NCBI RefSeq assembly: GCF_003711105.1
Contig: NZ_CP023865.1
Coordinates: 2,020,001-2,084,000, forward strand
Length of the DNA stretch: 64,000 nucleotides
Reading direction: 5' to 3'
Source of the DNA: Actinoplanes teichomyceticus ATCC 31121
GTDB taxonomy: Bacteria; Actinomycetota; Actinomycetes; Mycobacteriales; Micromonosporaceae
The position numbers and the translations under genes are program-made. The notes beneath the pieces were generated by a model, which made no database searches, had not been told where the DNA came from, and was given only the letters and a program-made list of their open reading frames with translations. Shown in pieces: positions 16,974 to 25,635 of the stretch. How positions within the stretch are numbered: the first letter of the stretch is position 1; each line of letters starts with the position of its first letter.

Positions 16974-18512
16974 GTGCGGTTGTTCGGTTCCCGGCAGACG
17001 ACCCCCGAGGCCATCCGGCCGATCCCGCGCGACGTCGAGGCGCTGGAGGAGCTGGTGCTGGCCCTCGAATCGGCGATCGACGAGGCCACCGCCTGGCGGA
17101 TCACGGTGGCCAGCACCGTCGAGTCGTACGGTTTCGGCTACGGGGCGGTGTGGGTGCCGGACGGCCGGCAGCTGCGGCTGGTGCACGAGACCGGCCGGCT
17201 CAGCCCGCAGATTCAGGCGGTCACCCCGGGCCGGACGTTGCCGCTGGAAACCGGGCTGATCGGCAAGGCGTACCGCAACCGGCAGCTGACCCACGCCGAT
17301 GCGCCCGGCGAGTGCGGTGACTGCCGTCGCTGCCAGGCCGCCATGAACGCCGGGATGGTCGCCGGCATGGTCGTGCCGGTCACCAAGGGCGCCGAGGTGG
17401 TCGGGGTGCTGGAGTACTACTCGCCGACGCCGCTCTACCTGGACGACTCGCGCCGGGAGAAGTTCGCGACGATCGCCCGGATCGCCGAGCGGGCGCGCAG
17501 CGCCGCGGTCGCCGCCGCCGAGCTGCGCCAGGTCGCCGACGACCGGATGGCGGTCACCACGGTCGTCACCAACCTGGGCACCGCCCAGGACAGCCAGGCG
17601 GCGCTGCGGGCCGCGCTGGACTCGGTGCGCCAGGCGTTCGGATGGGCGTACGGGTCGTACTGGGAGATCGACCCGGCCGAGCGGGTGCTCAGGTTCGCGG
17701 TCGAGTCCGGCTCGGCCGGCGAGGAGTTCCGCCGGGTCACGCTCGCCGCGACGTTCGCCGAGGGCGTCGGGCTCTCCGGCCGCGCCTGGCGGGCCAAGGA
17801 CCTGGTCTTCGTCCGTGACCTGGCGGAGATCACCGACTGCGTGCGGGCGCCCGCCGCCGGCCGCGCCGGGGTCCGCTCCGGCGTCTGCTTCCCGATCACC
17901 AGCGGGGACCAGATCGTCGGCACCATGGACTTCTTCACCACCGAGTACATCGAGCTGTCCGACTCCCGGGCGGCCGCCCTGCGCAACGTGCAGCAGCTGG
18001 TCAACCAGCGGCTCGACGTGCTGCGCAGCAGCGAGCGGGCGGCCGCCAACGCGCGGGCCCTGCTGGACACGGTCGAGCGGCTGCGCAGCGCCAGCGGCGA
18101 CGCGACCGCCGTCGCCGAGCAGGCGGTCAGCCGGGCCTCGGCGATGACCACCGAGGTGGCCGCGCTGGGCCAGGCGTCCACCGCGATCGGCGACGTCATC
18201 AAGATCATCGAATCGATCGCGGAGCAGACCAACCTGCTCGCGCTGAACGCCACCATCGAGGCGGCCCGGGCCGGCGAGTCCGGCAAGGGCTTCGCGGTCG
18301 TCGCCGGCGAGGTGAAGGAACTGGCCCGGGAGACCGCCGAGGCGACCCAGCGGGTGGCCCAGCAGATCGCCGGGATCCAGGCCAGCGCCGAGACCGTGGC
18401 GGCCGGCATCCACACCACCAGCGAGACCATCGGCAAGATGGACGCGGTCCAGGTGCGGATGAACGAGGTGCTGGCCGAGCAGGCCGAGATGGCCCGCGGC
18501 CTGGAGCGCTGA
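16974..18512 (+). CDS. Soluble GAF-GAF methyl-accepting chemotaxis transducer
   Basis: A 512-residue cytoplasmic receptor with no membrane helix. Two GAF domains (about residues 25-180 and 185-345; the first has the Cys-rich [12 protein letters not shown]) feed a helical MCP signalling domain. The hairpin tip reads [41 protein letters not shown], the CheA/CheW contact region. The signalling domain is short, so adaptation may be limited. GTG start after a GAAGGAGA ribosome-binding site. It implies a chemotaxis system, hence motile cells or spores, in the host. No che genes are adjacent. Confidence 0.93.
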   Translation: MRLFGSRQTTPEAIRPIPRDVEALEELVLALESAIDEATAWRITVASTVESYGFGYGAVWVPDGRQLRLVHETGRLSPQIQAVTPGRTLPLETGLIGKAYRNRQLTHADAPGECGDCRRCQAAMNAGMVAGMVVPVTKGAEVVGVLEYYSPTPLYLDDSRREKFATIARIAERARSAAVAAAELRQVADDRMAVTTVVTNLGTAQDSQAALRAALDSVRQAFGWAYGSYWEIDPAERVLRFAVESGSAGEEFRRVTLAATFAEGVGLSGRAWRAKDLVFVRDLAEITDCVRAPAAGRAGVRSGVCFPITSGDQIVGTMDFFTTEYIELSDSRAAALRNVQQLVNQRLDVLRSSERAAANARALLDTVERLRSASGDATAVAEQAVSRASAMTTEVAALGQASTAIGDVIKIIESIAEQTNLLALNATIEAARAGESGKGFAVVAGEVKELARETAEATQRVAQQIAGIQASAETVAAGIHTTSETIGKMDAVQVRMNEVLAEQAEMARGLER

Positions 18513-18615
18513 CCCTCCCGCCGGCTTGATCGGGCGACTTCTCTGTCGTACCCCCGCGTTACCGTGCTGCGATGCAGCAGGATGCGCTGACACGGCTACG
18601 CAGAGGAGTGGGCAG

Positions 18616-19731
18616 ATGAGCGGCGTTCGCTTACTGGTCGGCACTCGCAAGGGTGCCTTCATCCTGACGTCCGACGGCACCCGACAGGACTGGCAGGTCG
18701 ACGGCCCGCACTTCCCGGGCTGGGAGATCTACCACGTCAACGGCTCCCCGGCCGAGCCCGACCGGCTCTACGCCTCGCAGTCCTCGGGCTGGTTCGGCCA
18801 GGTGATCCAGCGCTCCGACGACGGCGGGCGGCACTGGGAGCCGGTGGGCAACGACTTCACCTACCAGGGTGACGTCGGCGAGCACCTGTGGTACGACGGG
18901 ACCCCGCGCCCCTGGGAGTTCAAGCGGATCTGGCACCTGGAGCCGTCCCGGACCGACCCGGACACCGTGTGGGCCGGCGCGGAGGACGCCGCCCTCTACA
19001 AATCCACCGACGGCGGCCAGAAATGGGAGGAGCTGACCGGGCTGCGCCAGCACCGGAGCGGCCCGCAGTGGCAGCCCGGGGCGGGCGGGATGTGCCTGCA
19101 CACCATCCTGCTGCACCCGTCCGACCCGGAGCGGATGTTCGTGGCGATCTCGGCGGCCGGCGCGTTCCGCACCGACGACGGCGGCGTCACCTGGCAGCCG
19201 ATCAACGCGGGGCTGCGCTCCGGCGGCATCCCGGACGAGGACGCCGAGGTCGGGCACTGCGTGCACCGGCTCGCCATGCACCCGTCCCGGCCGGACACGC
19301 TGTTCATGCAGAAGCACTGGGACGTGATGCGTACCGACGACGCGGGCGGCCGGTGGCGGGAGGTCAGCGGCAACCTGCCCACCGACTTCGGCTTCCCGAT
19401 CGCGGTGCACGCGCACGAGCCGGAGACCGTCTACGTCGTCCCGATCACCAGCGACTCGCTGCACTACGTGATGGACGGCAAGCTGCGCGTCTACCGCAGC
19501 CGCACCGGTGGCGAGGAGTGGGAGCCGCTGACCGCGGGGCTGCCCCAGTCGCACTGCTACGTCAACGTCCTGCGGGACGCGATGGCGGTGGACACCCTCG
19601 ACGAGTGCGGCGTCTACTTCGGCACCAGCGGGGGACAGGTGTACGCGTCCGCCGACAGCGGCGACACGTGGACCGCGATCGTGCGTGACCTGCCGCCGGT
19701 GCTGTCCGTCGAGGCACAGGTGCTGCCATGA
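18616..19731 (+). CDS. BNR/YVTN beta-propeller protein (sialidase-like fold)
   Basis: A 371-residue protein built of repeats with Asp-box signatures: [40 protein letters not shown], and ADSGDTWTA. These mark a beta-propeller of the WD40/YVTN/BNR type. There is no signal peptide, so it is probably cytosolic, unlike secreted sialidases. Sialidase catalytic residues are not evident, so an enzymatic name is not justified. ATG preceded by AGAGGAG. Its stop overlaps the start of the MoaD-like gene by four bases, so the two are made together. Confidence 0.85.
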   Translation: MSGVRLLVGTRKGAFILTSDGTRQDWQVDGPHFPGWEIYHVNGSPAEPDRLYASQSSGWFGQVIQRSDDGGRHWEPVGNDFTYQGDVGEHLWYDGTPRPWEFKRIWHLEPSRTDPDTVWAGAEDAALYKSTDGGQKWEELTGLRQHRSGPQWQPGAGGMCLHTILLHPSDPERMFVAISAAGAFRTDDGGVTWQPINAGLRSGGIPDEDAEVGHCVHRLAMHPSRPDTLFMQKHWDVMRTDDAGGRWREVSGNLPTDFGFPIAVHAHEPETVYVVPITSDSLHYVMDGKLRVYRSRTGGEEWEPLTAGLPQSHCYVNVLRDAMAVDTLDECGVYFGTSGGQVYASADSGDTWTAIVRDLPPVLSVEAQVLP

Positions 19732-20024
19732 TCCGGGTGATCCTGCCGGTGCACCTGCGCACGCTGGCCCACTCCGGCAAGGAGGTGCGGGTGGAGGTGG
19801 CCGGGCCGGTCACCCAGCGCGGGGTGCTCGACGCGGTGGAGCGCGACTACCCGATGCTGGTCGGCACGATCCGGGACCGGACGACCGGGCAGCGGCGGCC
19901 ACTGGTGCGGTTCTTCGCCTGCGAGGAGGACCTGTCCAACGAGCCGCCGGACGCCCCGCTTCCGGAGCGGGTGGCCCGCGGCGAGGAGCCGTTCATGGTG
20001 GTCGGGGCGATGGCCGGCGGCTGA
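19728..20024 (+). CDS. MoaD/ThiS-type ubiquitin-like protein
   Basis: A 98-residue beta-grasp protein. It starts [24 protein letters not shown] and ends VVGAMAGG with the C-terminal di-Gly that in MoaD, ThiS and CysO is adenylated and thiocarboxylated as a sulfur donor. The insert [19 protein letters not shown] resembles the usual long loop. Translationally coupled to the beta-propeller gene. No E1-like activating enzyme (MoeB/ThiF) is in the window, so the sulfur-carrier role is an inference. Confidence 0.85.
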   Translation: MIRVILPVHLRTLAHSGKEVRVEVAGPVTQRGVLDAVERDYPMLVGTIRDRTTGQRRPLVRFFACEEDLSNEPPDAPLPERVARGEEPFMVVGAMAGG

Positions 20025-20059
20025 CCGCGCCGGGACCGGGGCTCCGGGGTCTTGCGGCC

Positions 20060-20094
20060 GCGGCGGCCCGGCGCGGCTCGCGCCGGGCCGCCGC
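20060..20094 (+). terminator. Strong hairpin after the propeller/MoaD-like operon
   Basis: A perfect 16-bp stem (arms 20060-20075 and 20079-20094, GCGGCGGCCCGGCGCG and complement) with a GCT loop, 35 bp after the stop. No U-tract, as is common for actinobacterial hairpin terminators. Confidence 0.65.
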
Positions 20095-20241
20095 CGCCGG
20101 TGACGGTTCACCCTCCGGGGCCCGGAGGGCTTCGCCGGCCCGTTCCGAATGCGAAGCCCTCGCCGGCCCACCTTTCGTTCCCGGCGGCTCGCTGACCGGT
20201 CGCCGCTTCGCACGGGACGGTTCGGCGCGGCGGTCCGGTGA

Positions 20242-20370
20242 CGGGTCGCGGCTCCGCACGGGTCGCGGCTCCGCGCGGGTCGCGGCTCCGCACGGGGCGC
20301 GGCTCCGCACGGGTCGCGGCTCCGCGCGGGTCGCGGCTCCGCACGGGGCGCGGCTCCGCACGGGGTGCGG
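20242..20370. repeat. 17-bp tandem repeat, seven copies plus a partial
   Basis: Unit CGGGTCGCGGCTCCGCR. The variants follow a higher-order pattern: copies 2-4 and 5-7 form two identical 51-bp triplets. It lies at the 3' end of the minus-strand secreted-protein gene. Confidence 0.85.
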
Positions 20371-20387
20371 CCTTTCCGGCCCGCTGT

Positions 20388-20774
20388 TCAGTGCCGGGCG
20401 GCCTGCGGCGGCGTGGGCGTGAGCAGTGTCGTCGTCTGGCCCGCCGGGCCGTTGATGTTCACCACCGGCGGCAGGACCGCCGGCACCTCCACGTTGACGT
20501 CGACCACGGGCACGCGCGGAACGCCGGCGTTGCGGACCACCTGGATCGAGCCATTGACGATCAGCACGGATTGCTGCTGGTTCGCCCGCCAGAGCGAGCA
20601 GTCCTGGCGGTCCCACAGACCGGTCTCCTCGCCGATCCGGTTGAAGGTCTGGCAGGCCGCCATGACGTCCGGATCCGGCACGGCCGGCGGGGCCGCCGAT
20701 GCGGGACCGGGCGGCACCGCGAGCGCGGCGACCGTCCCGGCTCCGGCGACGGCCAGCCTCATCGCTGTTCGCAT
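20388..20774 (-). CDS. Small secreted protein, unknown function
   Basis: A 128-residue exported protein not recognised as a named family. MRTAMRLAVAGAGTVAALAVPPGPASA is a Sec-type signal peptide. The mature part has a short conserved-looking core, VMAACQTFNRIGEETGLWDRQDCSLW, followed by QQSVLIVNG, then a Pro/Val tail. The core resembles the neighbour encoded at 20856-22322 (ACEEISRIGAAVGAWQETDC), so the two are paralogues with a conserved Cys pair. The ATG is chosen for its GGAGG ribosome-binding site. Extracellular role unknown. Confidence 0.75.
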   Translation of the reverse strand: MRTAMRLAVAGAGTVAALAVPPGPASAAPPAVPDPDVMAACQTFNRIGEETGLWDRQDCSLWRANQQQSVLIVNGSIQVVRNAGVPRVPVVDVNVEVPAVLPPVVNINGPAGQTTTLLTPTPPQAARH

Positions 20775-20855
20775 TCTCAGCCTCCTCGGCTGTTCACTGG
20801 ACATACCGGTGGCGGCCGCTCCCGCCGTTCGGCGGAAGCGGCCGTGGAAACAGGT

Positions 20856-22322
20856 TCAGCGCCGGGACGGGTTGCTCGGTCCGGAGGCGTTGGTGGTGGT
20901 GTTACCGCTGTTGGCGGCCATGCTGTCGGCCGCCGTGGCGGCGCTGCTCGCGGTGGCGTCGGCCGTCCCGCTCGCGGTGGTGTTGCTCGGCTGGCTGGCG
21001 GCGGTGCTGGTGTTGTCGGTGCCGCTCGCGGTGGTGTTGTTCGGCTGGCTGGCGGCGGTGCCCGTTGCGGTGTTGTCGCCGCTCATCCGGCCGGCTGCGG
21101 CGCTGGTGGCGTCGTCCGAGCCACCCGCGGTGTTGCCGGTGTTCGTCGCGTTGGTGGCGGCGTTCGTGCTGGCGGCGTTCACCGGGGCGTTCCCGGTGTC
21201 GCCCGCGGAGGCGCTGTTGTCCAGTGCGGTGGCGCTGGCGCTGGCCGGACCGGTGGTGCTGGGGTCGCCGACCAGACTCGTCGCGTTACCGGTGATGGCG
21301 TTGTCCGCCGCGGTGTTGCCGGCCGCGTTGGCGTTGGCGTTGGCGGCGGTGCCGGTCGCGGTGTCGTCGTTGCCGCCGGTGGTGTTGCCGGCAGCGGTGA
21401 CCGGCTGCTCAGTGCCCGGTTCCAGCGTCAGGGTCGGTCCGGTCATGTCGGCCGGGGCCGGCCCGGTGGTGTCGGTCGGAGCTGTTCCGGTGGTGTCGGT
21501 TGGGGTGGTTCCGGTGGTGTCGGTTGGAGCTGTTCCGGTGGTGTCGGTTGGGGTGGTTCCGGTGGTGTCGGTTGGAGCTGTTCCGGTGGTGTCGGTTGGG
21601 GTGGTTCCGGTGGTGTCGGTTGGGGTGGTTCCGGTGGTGTCGGTTGGGGTGGTTCCGGTGGTGTCGGTCGGAGCTGTTCCGGTGGTGTCGGTTGGGGTGG
21701 TTCCGGTGGTGTCGGTCGGAGCTGTTCCGGTGGTGTCGGTCGGAGCCGTTCCCGTGGTGTCCGTCGGCGCCGGGCCGGTCGTGTCGGCCGGGGCCGGGGC
21801 GTTCGTGGCCGGCGCCGGGCCGCCGGTGGGGCCCTGCGGGCTTGTCGTCACGGGCTGGGCCGGCGCCGGGCCGGTCGCGGGTGACGGTGTGCCGGTGTCG
21901 ACCGGTGTGCCCGAGGTGTCCGGGGCGCCGGTCGCCGGGGCGACGGGTGTCCCCGGGCCGCCGCTCGGGGCGGTGCCGTCGTCCGGACCGCTGACGCTCG
22001 GCATCTCCGGCCAGGCCGGTTCGCCGCTCTCGTCGAAATCGACGACCAGCACGAATATCCGGCGGACTCCCTGGAACCCCTGTCTGCAGTCGGTCTCCTG
22101 CCAGGCGCCGACGGCGGCGCCGATCCGACTGATCTCTTCACACGCGATCCTGGAGTCGTAGTAGCCGGCGATGTCGCCGTTACGGTGGCTCTGCGCCTGG
22201 CCCCTCATCGCGCCGCTGGTGTCCGGCACGTCCGCGGGCGCTGCCTGCGCGGGTCCGGCGAACGCGGCGCCGGCGAGGAGTCCCGCTCCGGCAAGGGTCA
22301 GGCTCCGTGTCGTCTTGCTCAT
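20856..22322 (-). CDS. Secreted protein with long Thr-Pro-Asp repeat domain
   Basis: A 488-residue exported protein. Signal peptide MSKTTRSLTLAGAGLLAGAAFAGPAQA; a core of about 70 residues (IACEEISRIGAAVGAWQETDCRQGF, IFVLVVDF) shared with the small secreted protein next door; then a Pro/Thr/Ala region with about 15 copies of an eight-residue unit (Thr-Gly-Thr-x-Pro-Thr-Asp-Thr); then an Asn/Ala/Thr/Ser-rich tail. The composition suggests a stalk or glycosylated surface protein, but there is no sortase motif or C-terminal anchor. ATG after AAAGGGATG. Function unknown. Confidence 0.75.
   Translation of the reverse strand: MSKTTRSLTLAGAGLLAGAAFAGPAQAAPADVPDTSGAMRGQAQSHRNGDIAGYYDSRIACEEISRIGAAVGAWQETDCRQGFQGVRRIFVLVVDFDESGEPAWPEMPSVSGPDDGTAPSGGPGTPVAPATGAPDTSGTPVDTGTPSPATGPAPAQPVTTSPQGPTGGPAPATNAPAPADTTGPAPTDTTGTAPTDTTGTAPTDTTGTTPTDTTGTAPTDTTGTTPTDTTGTTPTDTTGTTPTDTTGTAPTDTTGTTPTDTTGTAPTDTTGTTPTDTTGTAPTDTTGPAPADMTGPTLTLEPGTEQPVTAAGNTTGGNDDTATGTAANANANAAGNTAADNAITGNATSLVGDPSTTGPASASATALDNSASAGDTGNAPVNAASTNAATNATNTGNTAGGSDDATSAAAGRMSGDNTATGTAASQPNNTTASGTDNTSTAASQPSNTTASGTADATASSAATAADSMAANSGNTTTNASGPSNPSRR
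21440..21800 (-). repeat. 24-bp in-frame tandem repeat, about 15 copies
   Basis: Unit around GGTGTCGGTTGGGGTGGTTCCG, encoding Thr-Gly-Thr-(Thr/Ala)-Pro-Thr-Asp-Thr. The inner copies differ only by silent changes and the Thr/Ala switch, indicating recent expansion; the outer copies are more diverged. Confidence 0.85.
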
Positions 22323-22413
22323 CTCATCCCTTTCCTGGCAGTAGCCGTTTTCCGGGGAAAAGCTGAACACGACCGGGCCGAGCGTTTCCTCCGATCGAAG
22401 GAATCAGCGGGAT

Positions 22414-22432
22414 ATTTCCGAAAATGGGAAAT
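22414..22432. promoter_or_regulatory. Weak inverted repeat in a divergent promoter region
   Basis: ATTTCC-N7-GGAAAT between the minus-strand secreted-protein gene and the truncated TetR gene, on AT-richer DNA. It could be the former operator of that TetR; only six-base arms. Confidence 0.35.
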
Positions 22433-22497
22433 CTGGCTGGGTATAACCGGGCCCTGGCGTAATCCTGCCCCCTGTGGCGACGGCATAGCATCGGGGC

Positions 22498-22866
22498 ATG
22501 GTGAGGCCTACGGGGGCAGCGACCCGGGAGGAGATTCGTGTTGCGGCGACCCGGCTGTTCCGCGAGCGTGGCTATTCGCGCACCTCGGTGCGGGACATCG
22601 CGGCCCTCGCCGAGATCAACCCGGCTCCGGTGATCCGCCATCTCGGCACCAAGGAGCTGCTGTTCCTGGGCACCATGCAGCTCACCATCGACGACGAGCC
22701 GCTGCTGGCCGCTCCGGTGACCGCGTTCGGCGAGCGCTTCATCGAGCGGCTGCTCGCCGACGACGACATGCGCGGGGTTTACCTGGCGCTGGTCCGGGGA
22801 TCCAGCGAGGCGCCACCCCGCCCGGGGCGACCGCGTTCACCCGGAGGCCCTCCCCGCCGTACATGA
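22498..22866 (+). pseudogene. Truncated TetR family regulator
   Basis: The N-terminal DNA-binding half is intact: TREEIRVAATRLFRERGYSRTSVRDIAALAEINPAPVIRHLGTKELLFLGTM (residues about 9-62). The family continues to about 190 residues, but after YLALVRGSSE (about residue 103) the sequence changes into the reverse complement of a dehydrogenase remnant and stops at residue 122. The ligand-binding domain is mostly gone. The gene is probably dead, although a dominant DNA-binding fragment cannot be excluded. Confidence 0.75.
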
Positions 22867-23240
22867 AAGCGGTGTTCCTGGTGATGCCGACCACGACGTG
22901 CTTGGAGGCGGTGTAGGCCACCCCTGCCGCGTTGCCGCGCAGCGCCGCCTCGGACGCGACGTTGACGGTTCGCGCCGCGCCGGGCGCTGAGCATGGCCGG
23001 CAGCACCGCGCGGGTGAGTCTGACGAGGCCGTCGACGTCGACCGCGAAGATCCGGTCCCACACCGCGTCGGAGGTCTCGTGGATCGGGGTGAAGTCGTCG
23101 ACGACCCGGCGACGTTGGCCAGGCCGTCGATCCGGTCGCCGGCCGCGGCCAGGATCCGGGCGATGTCGTCGGCGCTGGTGATGTCGGCGGGCACCGGGAC
23201 CACCGCGTCGCCCAGCTCGGCGGCGAGTGAGGCCAGGCCG
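22806..23240 (-). pseudogene. Short-chain dehydrogenase remnant, frameshifted
   Basis: Minus-strand SDR fragments in two frames: VVPVPADITSADDIARILAAAGDRIDGLANVAG, then in another frame WDRIFAVDVDGLVRLTRAVLPAML, then back in the first frame VNVASEAALRGNAAGVAYTASKHVVVGITRNTAF and LRVNAVAPGGV. The YxxxK active site is present, but the N-terminal TGxxxGIG motif and the C-terminus are missing and at least two frameshifts are needed. It abuts the truncated TetR gene, so both lost their 3' ends at one junction near 22,800. Confidence 0.8.
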
Positions 23241-23442
23241 TACGTTCACTTCTGCACCGGAGACGAACGGCCGCCGCGCCGGGCGCAGCGGCACCCGCGG
23301 TACGGACGGACGCCGCCGGGCCGGTGCTCCACCGGTGACCCGGGGCGGGGACGTGACCAGCGGTGATCGGTCACGAGCGGGCGCCGGCTGGATCCTGCGG
23401 ACGAGCCTGACCCCGGTGCTCCGGGTCGGCTAGGGTTCCGCC

Positions 23443-24642
23443 GTGGGATTGCTCGACCGGTTCGTCTCTCCGCGGCGCCGATTTGCGGCGCTGGCTCTGC
23501 GTGTCGCCCGCAGGACACCGGGTGTGGAACGCGCGGTGCACCGGCCGGACGAGTTCGCCATCGCGATCTATCGCACCGGGTCGGCCGGGCCGGCCCACCT
23601 CTATCTCGCCAACATCTTCCGCGAGACGGCCGGTGTGACCACGGCCGAGCGCCGGGAGCGCCTGGCCAAGCTCGTGCGGATCATGGCGGCGCCGCCGCCG
23701 CAGGACACCTGGGAGACCGTACGTCCCAAGCTGCGCCCGGTGCTGCGCCCGGTGACGTTCGGGTCGGCCGGCCCGCCCGGGATGCGCCCGCCGATCTCCC
23801 GGGCCGCGCTGCCGTACCTGAAGGAACTGGTCGTGGTGGACCAGCCGGACGCGATGGCCTACGTCGTCCCGGACCGGGTCGACGAGTGGGGCGTCACCGT
23901 CGAGGAGGTGTTCGCCACCGCCCGGGACAACCTCGCCGAGATGGCCCGCGCCTCACTGGAACAGCCCTGGCCCGGCGGACAGCCGCTGATCAGCATGCTC
24001 GACGACGGCGACGCGTACTTCACCTCGCTGCTGCTGGCGCCCGGCTGGCTGGCCGAGGTCGGCGAGCGGCTCGGCGGGCCGGTGCTGGCGTTCGCGCCGG
24101 ACAACAACACGCTGCTGCTGTGCCCGCTGCCGCGGATCACCGCCGAGCCGTTCTACGCGCTGGCCGGCCAGCACTTCAAGGAGGCGCCACGGAGCCTGTC
24201 GCCGGTCGGTTACGTGGCCGGGCCGCAGGGTCGCACGATCGCGTACGCCCCGCCGGCCGGGCACCCGCACCACCTCTCGGCCCGCCGCGCCGCGATGCTG
24301 CTCGCGCTCACCGAGTACCACGGGCAGACCGACTGGCTCGCCGAGCAGTACGCCCGGGCCGGTGTCGACGTGCAGGTCGGCGTGCTGCTCGCGACCGAGC
24401 CGGTGGGCGGTGTCCCGGAGACCGTGGCGGTGTGGACGGCCGGCGTGAGCACGCTGCTCCCCAAGGCGGACACCATCGCGTTCGTGCACCCGGAGACCGG
24501 GCCGCGGTTCCGCGCGCCGTGGGACACGGTCGCCGAGCGCGTCGGGCTGCAGGCCGAGCCGCTGCTCGCCCCACCCAGGTTCCGGGTCGACGACTGGCCG
24601 GCCCCGGAGGTCCTCGCCGAGATCCGCCAGGAGTGCCCCTGA
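23443..24642 (+). CDS. DUF1444-like protein
   Basis: A 399-residue soluble protein without signal peptide or membrane segment. The central part (about residues 125-255) resembles DUF1444/YtpQ: LKELVVVDQPDAMAYVVPDRVDEWGVTVEEVFATARDNL, then YFTSLLLAPGWLAEVGERLGGPVLAFAPDNNTLLLCP. No catalytic motif is visible and the family has no firm function. GTG start. A 26-bp repeat begins seven bases after the stop. It may be co-directional with the P-loop kinase gene, but 126 bp of repeats separate them. Confidence 0.7.
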   Translation: MGLLDRFVSPRRRFAALALRVARRTPGVERAVHRPDEFAIAIYRTGSAGPAHLYLANIFRETAGVTTAERRERLAKLVRIMAAPPPQDTWETVRPKLRPVLRPVTFGSAGPPGMRPPISRAALPYLKELVVVDQPDAMAYVVPDRVDEWGVTVEEVFATARDNLAEMARASLEQPWPGGQPLISMLDDGDAYFTSLLLAPGWLAEVGERLGGPVLAFAPDNNTLLLCPLPRITAEPFYALAGQHFKEAPRSLSPVGYVAGPQGRTIAYAPPAGHPHHLSARRAAMLLALTEYHGQTDWLAEQYARAGVDVQVGVLLATEPVGGVPETVAVWTAGVSTLLPKADTIAFVHPETGPRFRAPWDTVAERVGLQAEPLLAPPRFRVDDWPAPEVLAEIRQECP

Positions 24643-24648
24643 CCGCGA

Positions 24649-24726
24649 GCCGGGTCCTGCCGTCGCTCACTCCGGCCGGGTCCTGCCGTCGCTCACTCCG
24701 GCCGGGTCCTGCCGTCGCTCACCTCG
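24649..24726. repeat. 26-bp tandem repeat, three copies
   Basis: Units at 24649, 24675 and 24701, beginning GCCGGGTCCTGCCGTCGCTC, identical, starting directly after the stop codon of the DUF1444-like gene. Confidence 0.85.
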
Positions 24727-24768
24727 GCCGGGGAAGGGGCGTGCCGGGGGCTGTGCTGGGATCGGGGT

Positions 24769-25374
24769 GTGGCGGGGGAACGGGAGCGCTGGCCGGAGCA
24801 GGCCGTGGCACGGGTGGTCGAGTGGGCCCGCGGCCGGGAGCCGTCCGCCGGCGGGCGGCGGGTGCTCGCCGTCGAGGGGCGCTCCGGGTCCGGCAAGACC
24901 ACCCTGGCCCGCGGCGTGGCCGACCGGCTCGGCGCGCCGCTGATCCACATGGACGACCTGTACGCCGGCTGGGACGGGCTGGAGCCGGGCGTGCTGGCCC
25001 TGCGTGACTGGGTGCTGCGGCCGCTCGCCGAGAACCGTCGCGCAGTGTGGCGGCGGTGGGACTGGGCCGCGGGGGCGTACGCCGAGGAGCATCCGGTGCC
25101 GGACGCGGGCTGGCTGGTGGTCGAGGGGGTGGGCGCCGGGGCGGGCCGGCTCCGGGCGTATCGCAGCGGGTTGATCTGGTTGGACAGCCCCGGCTGGCTG
25201 CGCAAGCGGCGGGCCCTGGCCCGGGACGGGGCGACCTACGCACCGCACTGGGACCGATGGGCGCGCCAGGAGGATGCGTTCTACGCCGCCGAGCGGGTCC
25301 GCGACCACGCCGACCTGGTCATCGCCAACGGCGGCGAGGTACCGGAGCGCGCGGGTGGCCGGCTGCCCGGATAG
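24769..25374 (+). CDS. P-loop kinase, uridine-kinase-like
   Basis: A 201-residue nucleotide-binding protein. Walker A EGRSGSGKTT lies at about residues 36-45, preceded by a beta strand RVLAVEG; IHMDDLYAGWDGLEPG and WLVVEGVGAGAG follow as in uridine kinase-like and (d)NMP kinase folds, with an Arg-rich lid region RKRRALARD. The substrate cannot be assigned. GTG start. Followed by the 68-bp repeats. Confidence 0.8.
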   Translation: MAGERERWPEQAVARVVEWARGREPSAGGRRVLAVEGRSGSGKTTLARGVADRLGAPLIHMDDLYAGWDGLEPGVLALRDWVLRPLAENRRAVWRRWDWAAGAYAEEHPVPDAGWLVVEGVGAGAGRLRAYRSGLIWLDSPGWLRKRRALARDGATYAPHWDRWARQEDAFYAAERVRDHADLVIANGGEVPERAGGRLPG

Positions 25375-25378
25375 GACC

Positions 25379-25570
25379 GGCGGCGCGGACCACCGGCTGG
25401 TCGGCCCGGACCGGTGATGCGGACGGCGGGCTGTCCGGCCGGGGCCGGTGGCGCGGACCACCGGCTGGTCGGCCCGGACCGGTGATGCGGACGGCGGGCT
25501 GTCCGGCCGGGGCCGGTGGCGCGGACCACCGGCTGGTCGGCCCGGACCGGTGACGCGGACCGCCGGCTGC
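25379..25570. repeat. 68-bp tandem repeat, nearly three copies
   Basis: Units at about 25379, 25447 and 25515, beginning GGTGGCGCGGACCACCGGCT; the third is partial and slightly diverged. It lies between the convergent kinase gene and sugar-transport operon. Confidence 0.85.
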
Positions 25571-25597
25571 GGCCCGCGCCGGTGTGCCAGCTGCCGA

Positions 25598-25631
25598 GGA
25601 CCCGCCCGCGGGGATCCCCGCCGGCGGGTCC
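25598..25631 (-). terminator. Terminator hairpin of the sugar-transport operon
   Basis: A nested palindrome: outer arms GGACCCGCC (25598-25606) and GGCGGGTCC (25623-25631) around GCGGGGATCCCCGC. It is 5 bp beyond the last minus-strand gene. No U-tract. Confidence 0.6.
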
Positions 25632-25635
25632 GGCC

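Larger units (their letters stand above)
20025..20387. other. Intergenic region with hairpin and 17-bp repeats
   Basis: Convergent gene junction. It holds the strong hairpin at 20060-20094 and the 17-bp tandem array at 20242-20370; no gene between them is credible. Confidence 0.6.

Noticed and set aside
16737..18680. 647-codon minus-strand frame opposite the GAF-MCP gene
   Set aside because: No motif or ribosome-binding site; the plus strand holds an unmistakable chemotaxis domain.
18616..19731. Naming the BNR-repeat protein a sialidase
   Set aside because: Asp boxes define the propeller fold only; the Arg triad and Tyr/Glu pair of sialidases are not visible and there is no export signal.
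20242..20370. Possible CRISPR array
   Set aside because: The 17-bp units are directly adjacent with no unique spacers. The same holds for the other repeat clusters; no cas gene was seen.
20238..22161. Two plus-strand frames of about 550-600 codons with Gly/Val/Trp repeats
   Set aside because: They read the complement of the Thr-Pro-Asp repeat gene; the minus strand has signal peptide, ribosome-binding site and conserved core.
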